From NCBI RefSeq assembly GCF_000269605.1, contig NZ_AKCI01000001.1, forward strand, positions 372,001 to 436,000: a stretch of 64,000 bases of DNA, read 5' to 3'. Made by a program: the position numbers and the translations under genes. Source of the stretch: Scardovia wiggsiae F0424. GTDB taxonomy: Bacteria > Actinomycetota > Actinomycetes > Actinomycetales > Bifidobacteriaceae. Under the pieces are notes generated by a model. The model ran no database searches. It was not told where the DNA came from and saw nothing but the letters and a program-made list of their open reading frames with translations. Of this stretch, positions 18,199 through 27,838 are shown one piece after another; positions within the stretch are counted from its first letter, which is position 1; the number at the start of each line of letters is the position of its first letter.

Positions 18199-20491
18199 CC
18201 TCCTTGTCATCTTCAGATTCAATAATAATCAGCTTCTGAGTCGGACGCGTCATCGCAACATACAGGTCTGACGCTGCAACAGCGCGTGAAGCAGCATTCT
18301 CCATAATGAGCCCGGGCCTGGCCAGGATAACTGTGTCGTATTCCAGGCCTTTGACTTCGGCAGGGGTGCAGACGTTTACCTGGGCATCCCATAACGGCTG
18401 GGATGTAAGGCGTGTGAATTCTGCATCGCTGATCCGGCTGTCCATGCGCATAGCGATACGCAATGATTTATTCACGGCGTCCTTTATTTCGGCATCACAG
18501 ATAACTGCTATCCTGCCGCTGCCGTCACGGGAAACATACCGGCATATCATATCAACTGCATTCCGGCTGACTGCATCGAAAAACCCTGCCTGTGCCGTAC
18601 TGTTACGGGAGCCGGATGGCAGAGGTACACGCACTACTGAATCCGGTACAGTACGCGCAGCGCTGACCGTTGAAACGTGGAGCCCTTCGCTGCGCGCGAA
18701 TCCTGATGACAGGTCGCATACTTCTTTCGGATTGCGGTAATCGACTGTCAGCTCATCAAGCTCCCAGCCGTCCGGGCCGAAAAGGGGGTCAAGGGTACGG
18801 GACCACGAACGGGTCCCCGCGATTGCAGATGTCTGTGCTACGTCGCCAACAATGGTAAATGACCTTGATGGGCAGCGGCGTATAAGCATACGCCAGTCCA
18901 TGGGGGTCAGCTCCTGCGCCTCATCTATAACAATATGGCCGTATGCCCACTCCCTGTCATTGCCTGCCCGGGAAGCAAGCGTTGCATCATCCCCGCCTGT
19001 CATCGCAGTGATGAGATTTTTAGCATCGACCAGAGAAGGGTCAACACCGGCGAGCTGCATGGATTGGCGGGCGTATTCTTCTTCGCGCCTGCGGTCAGCA
19101 TCCTGTACTGCGCGGCGTGCAGCCTCATGCGGATCCGGTCCAAGCATATCCATCGCTTCGTCAAGTATGGGCACATCGGACCGTGTAAAAGGGGAACCTT
19201 TGGGACGGAGAAGGAGCTGGATATCCTCCTCTTTCAGCCATGGTGCAAACTGCCTCATCCTGTGCGGTTTTGAGAAAATATCGCTGACCAGCCACTGTGC
19301 TGACATGGGGAGCCATGCCGTATTCAGGGTTTTCCGTACGCTGCTGCTCATCCTCAGGGTAATGCGTGCGTTATCCAGTTCGTCCTGATCGGGGGTGTAA
19401 TCAAGCTGGTCAGCATAGCGGCGAACCATAAGGCCAAGCATGGAATTGACGAATACGTCGCGTGCCTGGTTATGCGGTTTCCTGCTGCTGCGGGCGTTGC
19501 GCTGCGACTGTTCAATATCTGTAGCGAGCAGGGGGACTTTTATACCATTGACAGGGATAACCGGCAGATCCCGCGGTATGCGGATACGTGCCGCAATCGC
19601 ATTCCTGAGCATATCTGCCATGCGGCGGCTGCCTTTGAGGGCTGCGGCATAAGGGGTATCTTCAGTTTCGGCGCTAATCCCGGGGATGAGGGTCCCTATG
19701 GTCCGGCTTATGACACCTGTCTCGCCCAATGAAGGCAGCACCTGGTCGATATAGTGCAGGAATGCCTGCCCCGGGCCTATAATAAGTACTCCGGAATTGC
19801 GGAGCGCCCTTCTGTGCGTATAGAGGAGATAAGCAGCACGGTGCAGGGCAACCGCAGTTTTCCCGGTCCCCGGTCCGCCCTGGACAACAACAGCCTGATC
19901 TATCCGTGAACGGATAATACGGTCCTGTTCTGCCTGGATCGTCGCTACGATGTCTGTCATTTTCCCTGTGCGGCGTGAACTGAGTGAAGCCAGCAGAGCC
20001 CCTTCACCGGTGAGCGTGCCATGCTCGCGGGCCTGTGCCACCTGGTCGGAATGTGCGTCAAGTATCTCATCTTCGAGTGCCGTAACGGTGCGCATGCTGA
20101 GCGTGATATGGCGGCGCAGTGCCGTATCCCCATGGTGCTCCGGCGTTGCTTCGTAGAAAGGCCGCGCGGCCTCTGCCCTCCAGTCAGTGAGGATGGGATC
20201 ATGGTTTTCATCAGAAAGCCCGATACGCCCAATATGGTGCCTGTTGCCGGCATTGTCGTCTATCCGCCCGAATACAAGGCGGTCTTCTACGGAGCGCAGC
20301 TGCATAAGCCTGTCTTCATACATGACTGCAAACGAATCGCGTTCAGATCGCTGTGTAGGGGAGCCATGCCCCCCTCGGGCGCGTACGGAATCTAACCGCT
20401 CCCGTATCTGTGCACGCAGATCATCCAGCCTTTTATAAGCATGGTCAACAACTTTTTGCTCTTCCTGAATCTGTCGAGAATACCCGGTCAC
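18185..20491 (-). CDS. helD: HelD-type RNA polymerase-associated ATPase (UvrD/Rep superfamily 1)
   Basis: A 768-residue superfamily 1 protein. The N-terminal coiled-coil arm (about residues 5-75, rich in Glu/Arg) precedes Walker A GGPGTGKT at 205-212 and the motif [15 protein letters not shown]. Walker B is [14 protein letters not shown], with later motifs [10 protein letters not shown] and [11 protein letters not shown]. This arm-plus-split-ATPase layout matches actinobacterial HelD/HelR, which free stalled RNA polymerase from DNA and can protect against rifamycins; that role is inferred. A plain DNA helicase IV-like protein is the alternative. The GTG start has AAGGGA upstream. Convergent with nrdR. 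Confidence 0.85.
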   Translation of the reverse strand: MTGYSRQIQEEQKVVDHAYKRLDDLRAQIRERLDSVRARGGHGSPTQRSERDSFAVMYEDRLMQLRSVEDRLVFGRIDDNAGNRHHIGRIGLSDENHDPILTDWRAEAARPFYEATPEHHGDTALRRHITLSMRTVTALEDEILDAHSDQVAQAREHGTLTGEGALLASLSSRRTGKMTDIVATIQAEQDRIIRSRIDQAVVVQGGPGTGKTAVALHRAAYLLYTHRRALRNSGVLIIGPGQAFLHYIDQVLPSLGETGVISRTIGTLIPGISAETEDTPYAAALKGSRRMADMLRNAIAARIRIPRDLPVIPVNGIKVPLLATDIEQSQRNARSSRKPHNQARDVFVNSMLGLMVRRYADQLDYTPDQDELDNARITLRMSSSVRKTLNTAWLPMSAQWLVSDIFSKPHRMRQFAPWLKEEDIQLLLRPKGSPFTRSDVPILDEAMDMLGPDPHEAARRAVQDADRRREEEYARQSMQLAGVDPSLVDAKNLITAMTGGDDATLASRAGNDREWAYGHIVIDEAQELTPMDWRMLIRRCPSRSFTIVGDVAQTSAIAGTRSWSRTLDPLFGPDGWELDELTVDYRNPKEVCDLSSGFARSEGLHVSTVSAARTVPDSVVRVPLPSGSRNSTAQAGFFDAVSRNAVDMICRYVSRDGSGRIAVICDAEIKDAVNKSLRIAMRMDSRISDAEFTRLTSQPLWDAQVNVCTPAEVKGLEYDTVILARPGLIMENAASRAVAASDLYVAMTRPTQKLIIIESEDDKEVIDL

Positions 20492-20875
20492 AGTCGATTT
20501 CCCTTGTGTAAAAGCCGTAAAAAATCATAAAATAGTTTACTCTTACACTGCTACAAACAGTATGCGGAGTAATGCTGCTGCCAGTCGGGTGCAGGTACAG
20601 AAAAGGCGCAGATGCAGGGCTCCCGGATTTGCATAACGCACTGCCCGGCAGGTTCCATATTCTGCGTTGCGGGTATAAAAGCAGAAAAATACGGAGCCGT
20701 AAGCTCAGTAAATTTCCAATAGCACCTACGGGAACTGATATACATTCCTGTGCAGCTGTTTATGGTATTCAGCATATTTAATCTGATTATCCTGAAATGC
20801 TCCTGTGCGTAATTTATGTGATTGAAGCGTGAAGGTTTGTGCTGGAAACCCAAAAAATACGATAAATTTCTAAAA
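20492..20875 (+). other. Intergenic region between helD and the dcw cluster
   Basis: About 380 bases with no gene. It should contain the helD promoter (minus) and the dcw promoter (plus). A possible plus-strand promoter is TTGTGC at 20837-20842, with a weak -10 TACGAT or GATAAA around 20858-20866, just before the MraZ boxes. I see no known RNA or repeat in the rest. Confidence 0.4.
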
Positions 20876-20914
20876 TGTGGGGGAAAGTGGAGAAAAATGG
20901 GGTAAAGTGGGGAG
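20876..20914 (+). promoter_or_regulatory. MraZ operator: four 10-bp-spaced boxes
   Basis: TGG cores at 20878, 20888, 20898 and 20908 repeat exactly every 10 bases (TGTGGGGGAA, AGTGGAGAAA, AATGGGGTAA, AGTGGGGAGT). Direct repeats of this GTGG/TGGG kind, one helical turn apart, are the known binding site of the MraZ ring. The array ends just before the mraZ ribosome site, so MraZ should repress its own operon. Confidence 0.88.
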
Positions 20915-20930
20915 TGATTGGAGGTCAGAT

Positions 20931-21503
20931 ATGCGTGGAACGCACGGTACAAGTCGCGGATCAGGCGGCAGCAGTGCGGGTTTCAGCGATGAAGTGGCCT
21001 CAAATAATGCGCAGGGGACTGCCGGCAAGGATCAGCCGGAGCAGCAGGGATCAGATTTCCCGGCACTCCTTCTTGGGACATATAATCCGAAAATTGATGT
21101 AAAAGGCCGTGTTGCGCTTCCTGCAAAGTTCCGCAGCCAGCTGGGCAGCGGCTGCGTCCTGGCCCGCGGGCAGGAACGGTGTATCTATCTTCTTCCATTT
21201 GCAGAGTTCCGGCGCATTGCGGCACAGATACAGCACACTTCACTGAGCAATAAAGCCGCCCGGAACTATTTGCGGGTATTCCTCTCAGGCGCAGTTGACC
21301 AGGAACCGGATAAGCAGGGGCGTGTGACCTTGCCGCCAATGCTCCGGGAATATGCGCATATCGAGAAAGATATTGTTGTCATTGGCGTAGGCACCCGTGC
21401 GGAAATCTGGAACCGTGAGGATTGGGATGAATATCTCAAGGGGCAGGAAGACGGATACAGCGATATAACCGATGATGTCCTTCCGGAGGTAGATTTCTCA
21501 TGA
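20931..21503 (+). CDS. mraZ: Transcriptional regulator MraZ
   Basis: First gene of the dcw cluster; a DNA-binding protein of two SpoVT/AbrB-like halves that autorepresses the cluster. Halves are seen at GTYNPKIDVKGRVALPAKFR and GAVDQEPDKQGRVTLPPMLREYA. ATG 20931 has TTGGAGG upstream and gives 190 residues. That includes about 45 extra low-complexity residues (Gly/Ser/Gln-rich) before the first half, compared with a usual total near 145. A longer reading from GTG 20877 would start inside the operator repeats and is rejected. Overlaps rsmH by four bases. Confidence 0.93.
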   Translation: MRGTHGTSRGSGGSSAGFSDEVASNNAQGTAGKDQPEQQGSDFPALLLGTYNPKIDVKGRVALPAKFRSQLGSGCVLARGQERCIYLLPFAEFRRIAAQIQHTSLSNKAARNYLRVFLSGAVDQEPDKQGRVTLPPMLREYAHIEKDIVVIGVGTRAEIWNREDWDEYLKGQEDGYSDITDDVLPEVDFS

Positions 21504-22516
21504 AGGATATAGCTTCGATCCACACCCCTGTGCTGCTTGATAAATGCGTCGGCCTTGTATGCGGCGGGCTGCCCGGTACAGGGTCACCGGTGATCGTTGA
21601 CTGCACGCTCGGCCTCGCAGGACACGCATCAGCCTTCCTTCAGGCGAACACTGGCGCGCAGCTTATCGGCATAGACCGCGACAGGCAGGCGCTTGACCTT
21701 GCGTCCCGGCGGATGGAAAGCCTCGGCCTTGCCAGCCGCTTCACTCCTGTGCATGCGGCTTTTGATGAAGTCTCCGATGTCTTGGGGCAGCTGGGGGTCA
21801 GCCATATTGATGCAGCATTCTTGGATCTTGGGCTGTCGAGCCTGCAGATTGACGAGGATACACGCGGATTCTCCTATTCCCATGATGCTCCTCTGGATAT
21901 GCGTATGGATATTTCGCAGACGCTTACTGCAAAAGATATTCTGGCACGGTATCCGCAGGATGCGCTCGCCCGGATATTCAGGGATTATGGGCAGGAGCGC
22001 TACAGTTCTCTGATTGCAGCGAGAATTGTGCAGTATCGCGGGAAAAACGGCGATATCATAACGACCGGCCAGCTCAGCAGGCTTATAGACGATTCTATCC
22101 CGCGCGCCCACCGTGCTGCCGGGAACCCTGCTAAGAGGGTTTTCCAGGCCCTGCGTATTGAAGTAAACGGCGAACTGGACAAGCTTGCACGGACACTCCC
22201 GCAGCTTGCCATGCATCTGAACAGAGGCGGAAGGATCGTCGTGGAGTCCTACCACTCGCTTGAGGATAAAGCTGTTAAAAGTTTTATGGCACAGGGGCTC
22301 CATGCTGATGTTCCGGACAGGCTTCCCGTTGTCCCGGATAGCGCGCAGCCGTTTTTTAAGGACCTTACACATGGAGCAGCCAAGGCTGATGCAGATGAAA
22401 TACAGCGCAATCCCCGCTCTTCTTCTGTGAGATTAAGGGCGGTGGAACTTATCAGGGAACTCCCCGGCCGATGGAAAAAGCGATGGGGCAAAGGTTCCCT
22501 CAGCAATCAGACATAA
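21500..22516 (+). CDS. rsmH: 16S rRNA (cytosine-1402-N4)-methyltransferase
   Basis: SAM-dependent methyltransferase that modifies C1402 in the ribosomal P site; formerly mraW. The 338-residue protein starts HTPVLLDKCV. It has the SAM-binding region VDCTLGLAGHASAFL and IGIDRDRQAL, then the family blocks DAAFLDLGLSSLQID, GFSYSHDAPLDMRMD, RVFQALRIEVNGEL and GGRIVVESYHSLEDKAVK. Translational overlap with mraZ (ATGA). Followed after 64 bases by the ftsL candidate. Confidence 0.97.
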   Translation: MKDIASIHTPVLLDKCVGLVCGGLPGTGSPVIVDCTLGLAGHASAFLQANTGAQLIGIDRDRQALDLASRRMESLGLASRFTPVHAAFDEVSDVLGQLGVSHIDAAFLDLGLSSLQIDEDTRGFSYSHDAPLDMRMDISQTLTAKDILARYPQDALARIFRDYGQERYSSLIAARIVQYRGKNGDIITTGQLSRLIDDSIPRAHRAAGNPAKRVFQALRIEVNGELDKLARTLPQLAMHLNRGGRIVVESYHSLEDKAVKSFMAQGLHADVPDRLPVVPDSAQPFFKDLTHGAAKADADEIQRNPRSSSVRLRAVELIRELPGRWKKRWGKGSLSNQT

Positions 22517-22580
22517 CGGCGTATAACAGCACAGAGTACAAGGCACAAGAAGAAAATCAAGGAAAATTAAGGAGAATATC

Positions 22581-23003
22581 ATGGCAGCACAAGCGCGCAG
22601 GGTACGTATGGAAGCACGTACAGCACGTTCTGAGGCTTCCCGTCCCCAACTGCGGGTGATCTCGCACAGCAGCACGGAGCATGCACGCATCCGTGCGGCA
22701 CAGCCGGCAGCAGCATCATGGCTGCAGCGGCATATCACTGCGCGCATGGCGCAGTGGATCGCCGTGGCAACGGTTGCCGCAATAAGCTTTCTGGGCGTGC
22801 TGGGCATGCGCGTAATGCTTGTTGAGAACTCTTTTGAAGTGGCACAGACCCAGCAGAAAGTAACACTCCTCAGCCAGGATGTGGAACAGGAGCAGGCCCA
22901 GCTGGACAAGCTGCAGTCAAGCCTTCCGGACCGTGCCCAGAAACTGGGCATGACTACTTCCAATAACTCCGTAACTGTTGATATGAGCGGTACCGGCCAG
23001 TAA
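22581..23003 (+). CDS. ftsL: FtsL-like cell-division protein
   Basis: A 140-residue bitopic membrane protein: basic cytoplasmic N-terminus of about 55 residues, one transmembrane helix at about 58-80 (WIAVATVAAISFLGVLGMRVML) and an external coiled-coil-like segment at about 84-115 (QTQQKVTLLSQDVEQEQAQLDKL). Sequence similarity is too low for a motif call. Size, topology and the slot between rsmH and ftsI are those of FtsL, which with FtsB and FtsQ activates FtsWI. Start ATG has AGGAG upstream. Confidence 0.85.
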   Translation: MAAQARRVRMEARTARSEASRPQLRVISHSSTEHARIRAAQPAAASWLQRHITARMAQWIAVATVAAISFLGVLGMRVMLVENSFEVAQTQQKVTLLSQDVEQEQAQLDKLQSSLPDRAQKLGMTTSNNSVTVDMSGTGQ

Positions 23004-23072
23004 AAATACAATATAGCCGATGGCCGGCAGACGCCTGTCTGCCTGTATCCTGCGCATGCGTACAATAGTAGG

Positions 23073-24992
23073 GTGGTAAATAAGGTGCCTGCAGCAAGAA
23101 GCAATCCGTCATGGAAAGGGGATCCGTCCGGCAGCAGCCATTCACGGAACCATGACGGTCCGGCATCCGGAAATGCCGGACGATGGCTTTCCCATCTGTT
23201 CCCTGACACCCATGACCCTTCATACAGCAGGGTATTCCGCCGGCGCACCCTCGGGCTGTTCATCCTTATTATACTTCTTATTACTGGCCTGATCGTACAG
23301 CTGACAGTTGTCCAGCTGGCACAGGGGGCGTCGATTGCACGTGAGGCAGCGGCAGCCCGCAGGGTCGAGAATATCGTCCCGGCAATGCGCGGCACCATCA
23401 CTGATGCTAATGGGGCCGTCCTGGCCCAAAGCGAGCAGCGGTATACGATCTATGCGGATCAGAAAGGCGCCCGCAATTTCCAGCCAATAAAATGCACCGG
23501 AAATAATAAAAGCGTCTGCCATTCGGTCAATGGCAGAGATGTCCCGGGGTCGGGCCCCTCCGCTGCCGCCAGGATACTTGCCCCCGTGATCGGTATGAAT
23601 ACCATGGAGCTTGGTGCAAAGCTTGCAGGCGGCAACTCATATATAGTCCTGAAACGTGATGTAGCGCCTGCTACGAAAAGGGCGATCGACAAACTCCATC
23701 TGTCCGGTGTTATCGGTTCCACCCTTACAGTGAAACGTACATATTCCGGCGACACCGTAGCAGGAGGCCTTCTTGGCGGAGTCAACTCGGAGAATAACGG
23801 TGTTGCGGGGATCGAGAGCATGGAGCAGGGCTCCCTTGCCGGCCAGGATGGGCAGCAGGTCTATGAGCACGGCGGGAACGGGCAGCGGATACCCGGTACG
23901 GAAACAGTGATCGTACCCGCCAAAAATGGCGGTACGGTAAGGCTTACCATTGACAGGGATGTCCAGTGGCTTGTCGAGAAGGCGCTTAATGAACGTATCG
24001 GCGAAGTTGGCGCAGAATGGGGCGTTGCTGTTGTCCAGGACGTGAAAACCGGGAAAATACTTGCTGTCGCAGATACAGGGAATTATAAAGCCGGCAGCCC
24101 GCAGGCAATACTCCATGGTTCAAGGGCGATGACCGCAACATTTGAACCGGGGTCTGTAGGGAAACTTATTTCTGCATCCGGGCTCCTTCAGCTTGGGCTG
24201 CATAAAGGGTCTGACCGGTTCAGCGTTCCCGGCGTGATCACAGTTGACGGTCAGCAGTATAAGGATGTGGAGAGCCATGGGGTCGAACAGCTTACGCTGG
24301 CAGGCATCCTTAATGAATCTTCCAACGTTGGTATGATCATGGCCTCAGATAAGCTTTCTACTGCTAACCGTTATGATTACCTGAAGAAATTCGGCATTGG
24401 GCAGAGTACAGGCATCAATTATCCCGGTATTTCAAGCGGAAGCCTGCCGACACCTGATAAGTGGGGGACCCGCACGAACCAGACCGTCCTGTTTGGGCAG
24501 GGCTATACTGTGAATGCCCTCCAGCTGTCAAATATTGTAGCAACGCTTGCCAACGGCGGGGTCAGGGTCGGGCAGTCCATTATTGACAAATCAACAGACA
24601 AGGATGGGAAGGATACTACCCCCAGGCCTGTGGACAGCACCCGTGTAGTAAGCCCTTCAGTCGCTTCCGACATGATGGATATGATGGAATCCGTAATGAC
24701 TGAAGAATACGGCAGGGTCATTAAAGTTGACGGATACCGGCTTGCCGGCAAAACAGGTACTGCCGAAGTTTCCGGCGGCGGCCGTGCGCTGACAAAAACA
24801 GTTGGCGATACTTCCGTCGTGATCCCCGCTGACAGCCCGCGCTTTGTTATAACAGTCATGTATATGAACCCGTCCTCACACGGCGGCATTGCTACCGGTC
24901 CCGTCATCAACAAGATTGGTGAATTCCTTATGCAGAAGTATAAAGTCCCGCAGTCCAGGCCGCGCGAAAATGCTATAAGTACTACATGGTAG
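23073..24992 (+). CDS. ftsI: Division-specific peptidoglycan transpeptidase FtsI (class B PBP)
   Basis: Cross-links septal peptidoglycan together with FtsW. The 639-residue protein has a cytoplasmic tail, a transmembrane helix at about 60-83, a PBP dimerisation domain and the transpeptidase domain. The active-site motifs are SVGK (Ser361-Lys364), SSN (416-418) and KTG (560-562), all intact. GTG 23073 lacks a clear ribosome site. A GTG at 23085 with GGGTGG upstream is a reasonable alternative; either way the first 50 residues are unconserved. Fourth gene of the dcw cluster. Confidence 0.95.
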   Translation: MVNKVPAARSNPSWKGDPSGSSHSRNHDGPASGNAGRWLSHLFPDTHDPSYSRVFRRRTLGLFILIILLITGLIVQLTVVQLAQGASIAREAAAARRVENIVPAMRGTITDANGAVLAQSEQRYTIYADQKGARNFQPIKCTGNNKSVCHSVNGRDVPGSGPSAAARILAPVIGMNTMELGAKLAGGNSYIVLKRDVAPATKRAIDKLHLSGVIGSTLTVKRTYSGDTVAGGLLGGVNSENNGVAGIESMEQGSLAGQDGQQVYEHGGNGQRIPGTETVIVPAKNGGTVRLTIDRDVQWLVEKALNERIGEVGAEWGVAVVQDVKTGKILAVADTGNYKAGSPQAILHGSRAMTATFEPGSVGKLISASGLLQLGLHKGSDRFSVPGVITVDGQQYKDVESHGVEQLTLAGILNESSNVGMIMASDKLSTANRYDYLKKFGIGQSTGINYPGISSGSLPTPDKWGTRTNQTVLFGQGYTVNALQLSNIVATLANGGVRVGQSIIDKSTDKDGKDTTPRPVDSTRVVSPSVASDMMDMMESVMTEEYGRVIKVDGYRLAGKTGTAEVSGGGRALTKTVGDTSVVIPADSPRFVITVMYMNPSSHGGIATGPVINKIGEFLMQKYKVPQSRPRENAISTTW

Positions 24993-25085
24993 GGATTGGC
25001 TGTTGTACATAATGGGTACTGGCAGCAAACCATATATCAGCCCTGTCGCTGTGACTGCAGGCAGCCTGAAAATAAGGAGATTGGC

Positions 25086-26255
25086 ATGAGCTTCCTGACC
25101 GGTAATATATCCGGGCATTATACGCTTGAAGACCTGATGCACCAGTTCAAGGTGACCAGCACTTTCCCTTACGGGCGCGATATAACTATTACTTCCCTGA
25201 CGGACGATACCGCAGCTGCCAGCCCAGGATGCCTCTACCTTGGCCACGGGGATGGCGATATACCGGCTGAGATCCGTAACGCGCAGGCACAGGGCGCATA
25301 CTGCATACTGTTCCCCAGCAGCGTATCAAAGGTTATTTCTCAGAAGGAGCTGCAGTCTGCTGCAACGGTACCGGTACTGTTCGGCGACCTTAACCAGTTC
25401 GATTCAGGGAGGCTCGCCTATATGCTTGCCGGCAGGCCTACAGATACGCTGGCTACTTTTGGTGTTGTCGGGTCCCAGGCAACATATGCATCGGACAGCC
25501 TTGCGCAGCTTCTGCATCTGCTTGGCAACCCTATAGGGGTTATTGATTCGAGAAGGTCGTTCTCACTGGAACGCGAGCTTACATGCACATATCCGCTGAA
25601 CCCCATAGATACTGAGATGATCCTGTCCCAGATGCTGGAGGATGGGGTCAATACGGTTGTCCTTACGATCAATGACAGAACATTTAAGCGGGGTGCCTTA
25701 AGCCAGGTAGGGCTTGATGTATGCGGGCGCACACAGTCACGTACGATGGCGGATCCTTTGCCGGACACGGACCGGGTAGGGGAATCAGGCGAAGCTGTGC
25801 AGGATGACGGGACGGCTGAGCAGGAGACAGCGGGCATCCAGGACGGTAATACTGATACAGGTACTGCCGCCGGACCGTCTTCTGATACCGGAGCAGCTGC
25901 TGTGCAGGGGGCCGGTCCCAACAGCCCGCAGGCTTCAAAGCGGACATGGTCGCGGTGGATACCCAGTTACCGCAGGAGCGGGGACAATCCTGAGATTGGG
26001 GCATTGAAACCCCAGCTCAGGCGTTCCGTTAAAGATTTCGGAGCGATCATCAATGATGATACGCATTGTGTAGCGCCTACCGATGCTGCGCGCCAGGTTG
26101 TGCAGAGCATTGTGGAAACTGCTGATATCCGGCATGAGTATGAACTGTATCTGGCTGCAGCTATGGCGATGAGCGCAGGGGTCAGGAAAAATAATGTACG
26201 CAGTGCTTTGCTGCTGGCTCAGGAGATCAACAGGCGGCAGGAGGGCAACTCATGA
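25086..26255 (+). CDS. Degenerate MurE-like protein at the dcw murE position (probable pseudoenzyme)
   Basis: A 389-residue protein between ftsI and murF, where murE normally lies. The N-terminal half follows MurE: a DITITSLTDDTAAASPGCLYLG segment split by drift, then AYMLAGRPTDTLATFGVVG leading into the ATP loop. But the loop reads GSQATYAS (129-136) instead of GTNGKTT. The LTTPE and SSHAL substrate motifs are replaced by YPLNPID and LTINDRT. The C-terminal ligase domain is mostly missing, replaced by a Gly/Thr/Gln-rich linker (about 225-300) and a helical tail. Ligase activity is therefore unlikely, and an intact murE lies at 48350-49966. The reading frame is clean and coupled to murF (ATGA), so it is conserved rather than decaying. 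AAGGAG precedes ATG 25086. Confidence 0.82.
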   Translation: MSFLTGNISGHYTLEDLMHQFKVTSTFPYGRDITITSLTDDTAAASPGCLYLGHGDGDIPAEIRNAQAQGAYCILFPSSVSKVISQKELQSAATVPVLFGDLNQFDSGRLAYMLAGRPTDTLATFGVVGSQATYASDSLAQLLHLLGNPIGVIDSRRSFSLERELTCTYPLNPIDTEMILSQMLEDGVNTVVLTINDRTFKRGALSQVGLDVCGRTQSRTMADPLPDTDRVGESGEAVQDDGTAEQETAGIQDGNTDTGTAAGPSSDTGAAAVQGAGPNSPQASKRTWSRWIPSYRRSGDNPEIGALKPQLRRSVKDFGAIINDDTHCVAPTDAARQVVQSIVETADIRHEYELYLAAAMAMSAGVRKNNVRSALLLAQEINRRQEGNS

Positions 26256-27838
26256 TCGTAACTTCAATTGAGCGGTGTGCCCGGGAAGTCTGCGGGCGGA
26301 TCATCTACCCGGATACAGCAGGGCATAATGGCCATGCGCATAATGTTTCCAAAGTCGTTATGGATTCAAGGAAGGTCCGGCCCGGTTCGCTTTTTATCGC
26401 AATCAGGGGGGAGCGCAGTGACGGCCATGATTTTGTCCGTCAGATCGGTGCGGACGGGGCAGTGGCTGCCGTAGTCGAGCATGCAGTAGAAAATGCAGAT
26501 ATCCCGCAGATCGTTGTCAGCAATACTGTCAAAGCATTGGGAAGCCTTGCCAGGTACAATATTGCCAGGCGCAGGGAACTGGCCGTACAGGGCGGTACCC
26601 CTTTTACTGTTATAGGCATTACAGGTTCGGTAGGGAAAACGACGACAAAGGATATTGCATACTCTCTGCTTTCCTCAGCCGGGCCGACGGTAGCTCCCCA
26701 AGGGTCATTCAATAATGAGATCGGGTTGCCGTACACAGCTCTTGAAGTTGATAGGGATACACGGTTCCTTATAGCTGAGATGGGGGCTTCAGCGTTGGGG
26801 GAGATAGCCTATCTGACGCATATAGTTCCTCCCGATATTGCGGTTGAGCTTAAAGTCGGGGTGGCCCATCTTGGCGGGTTTGGTTCTGTAGACAATATAC
26901 GGAAAGCTAAAAGCGAACTTGTCCAGGCGCTTTCAGCAGACGGGACTGCCATCCTCAATGCAGACGATGATAATATCCGGCTGATGGCCGGCTCCGCCGC
27001 ATCCGGCACTATCATCTGGTTCGGTATCAAAGACAGGGATCACAATTTCCCAGATGCCGTCAGCAGCGGATCCGGCAGTAAAAAAGCTGTTGCTGTTTAT
27101 GCCGACAATATTTCTGTAAACCATTATGGCCATCCTGTTTTTGATCTCCACCTGCCCGGCAGCAGGCCTTATACCGTCCGGCTTGGGATACCCGGGGAAC
27201 ATAATATTTATAATGCTTTAGCAGCTTCCTGCGCCGCATACCGTGTCGGTATCCCGGTGCAGGAGATTGCCCGGATACTTGGGGGGCAGGTCCTGAGAAG
27301 CCCGCACCGCATGAGCATCAGCGAGATAAATGCCGGCAGCCCGGATATTTCCGGCGGTCGGAATATGCAGTTTACCCTGATCGATGATTCGTTCAATGCC
27401 AACCCTGATTCTATGGAAGCGGGGCTTAACGGCCTTGCGCAATGGAACAGGGATGCGGATGCTGCTGCCCAGCCTTACCGCGTGGCAGTTTTAGGGCCGA
27501 TGCTCGAACTCGGTCCAGGTGAAGAAGGGCTGCATAAGGATATTGGCCAGTACGCGGCAGAACACGCTGATGCTGTTGTTGCTGTGGGGAATGAGGGGAA
27601 TCCGGCTCTTGACGCTTTAGCCCATTATCTAGCTGACGGTGCGGTACAGGGATACCATGGAAAGGAAGGCCAGGTTTCCGCACCGGTCTACTGGGCCGAG
27701 TCTGCGGCTGATGCTGCGCAGCTGGTCTCATCGTTTGCTGCCAGCCATCCGCACACCGTTGTCCTGCTCAAGGGATCCCACGCATCAGGCCTGCAGGGGC
27801 TTGCAGATATGTGGACTGCACAGGGGAGGAATAAATAA
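26252..27838 (+). CDS. murF: UDP-MurNAc-tripeptide:D-Ala-D-Ala ligase
   Basis: Adds D-Ala-D-Ala to UDP-MurNAc-tripeptide using ATP, in the cytoplasm. The 528-residue protein has the N-terminal Mur domain (VVMDSRKVRPGSLFIAIRG), the P-loop GITGSVGKTTTKD at about 122-134, the metal/substrate block FNNEIGLPYT and AEMGAS, and the C-terminal DDSFNANPDSMEAGL. Somewhat longer than the usual 450-470. Overlaps the upstream murE-like gene by four bases and mraY by one base. Confidence 0.96.
   Translation: MIVTSIERCAREVCGRIIYPDTAGHNGHAHNVSKVVMDSRKVRPGSLFIAIRGERSDGHDFVRQIGADGAVAAVVEHAVENADIPQIVVSNTVKALGSLARYNIARRRELAVQGGTPFTVIGITGSVGKTTTKDIAYSLLSSAGPTVAPQGSFNNEIGLPYTALEVDRDTRFLIAEMGASALGEIAYLTHIVPPDIAVELKVGVAHLGGFGSVDNIRKAKSELVQALSADGTAILNADDDNIRLMAGSAASGTIIWFGIKDRDHNFPDAVSSGSGSKKAVAVYADNISVNHYGHPVFDLHLPGSRPYTVRLGIPGEHNIYNALAASCAAYRVGIPVQEIARILGGQVLRSPHRMSISEINAGSPDISGGRNMQFTLIDDSFNANPDSMEAGLNGLAQWNRDADAAAQPYRVAVLGPMLELGPGEEGLHKDIGQYAAEHADAVVAVGNEGNPALDALAHYLADGAVQGYHGKEGQVSAPVYWAESAADAAQLVSSFAASHPHTVVLLKGSHASGLQGLADMWTAQGRNK

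Noticed and set aside
20877-20930. GTG start of mraZ at 20877
   Set aside because: The start codon and following codons are the MraZ operator repeats; GGAGG and ATG 20931 are better.
22433-23401. Minus-strand open frame of 322 codons across rsmH/ftsL/ftsI
   Set aside because: It spans three certain plus-strand genes and shows no domain or ribosome site.
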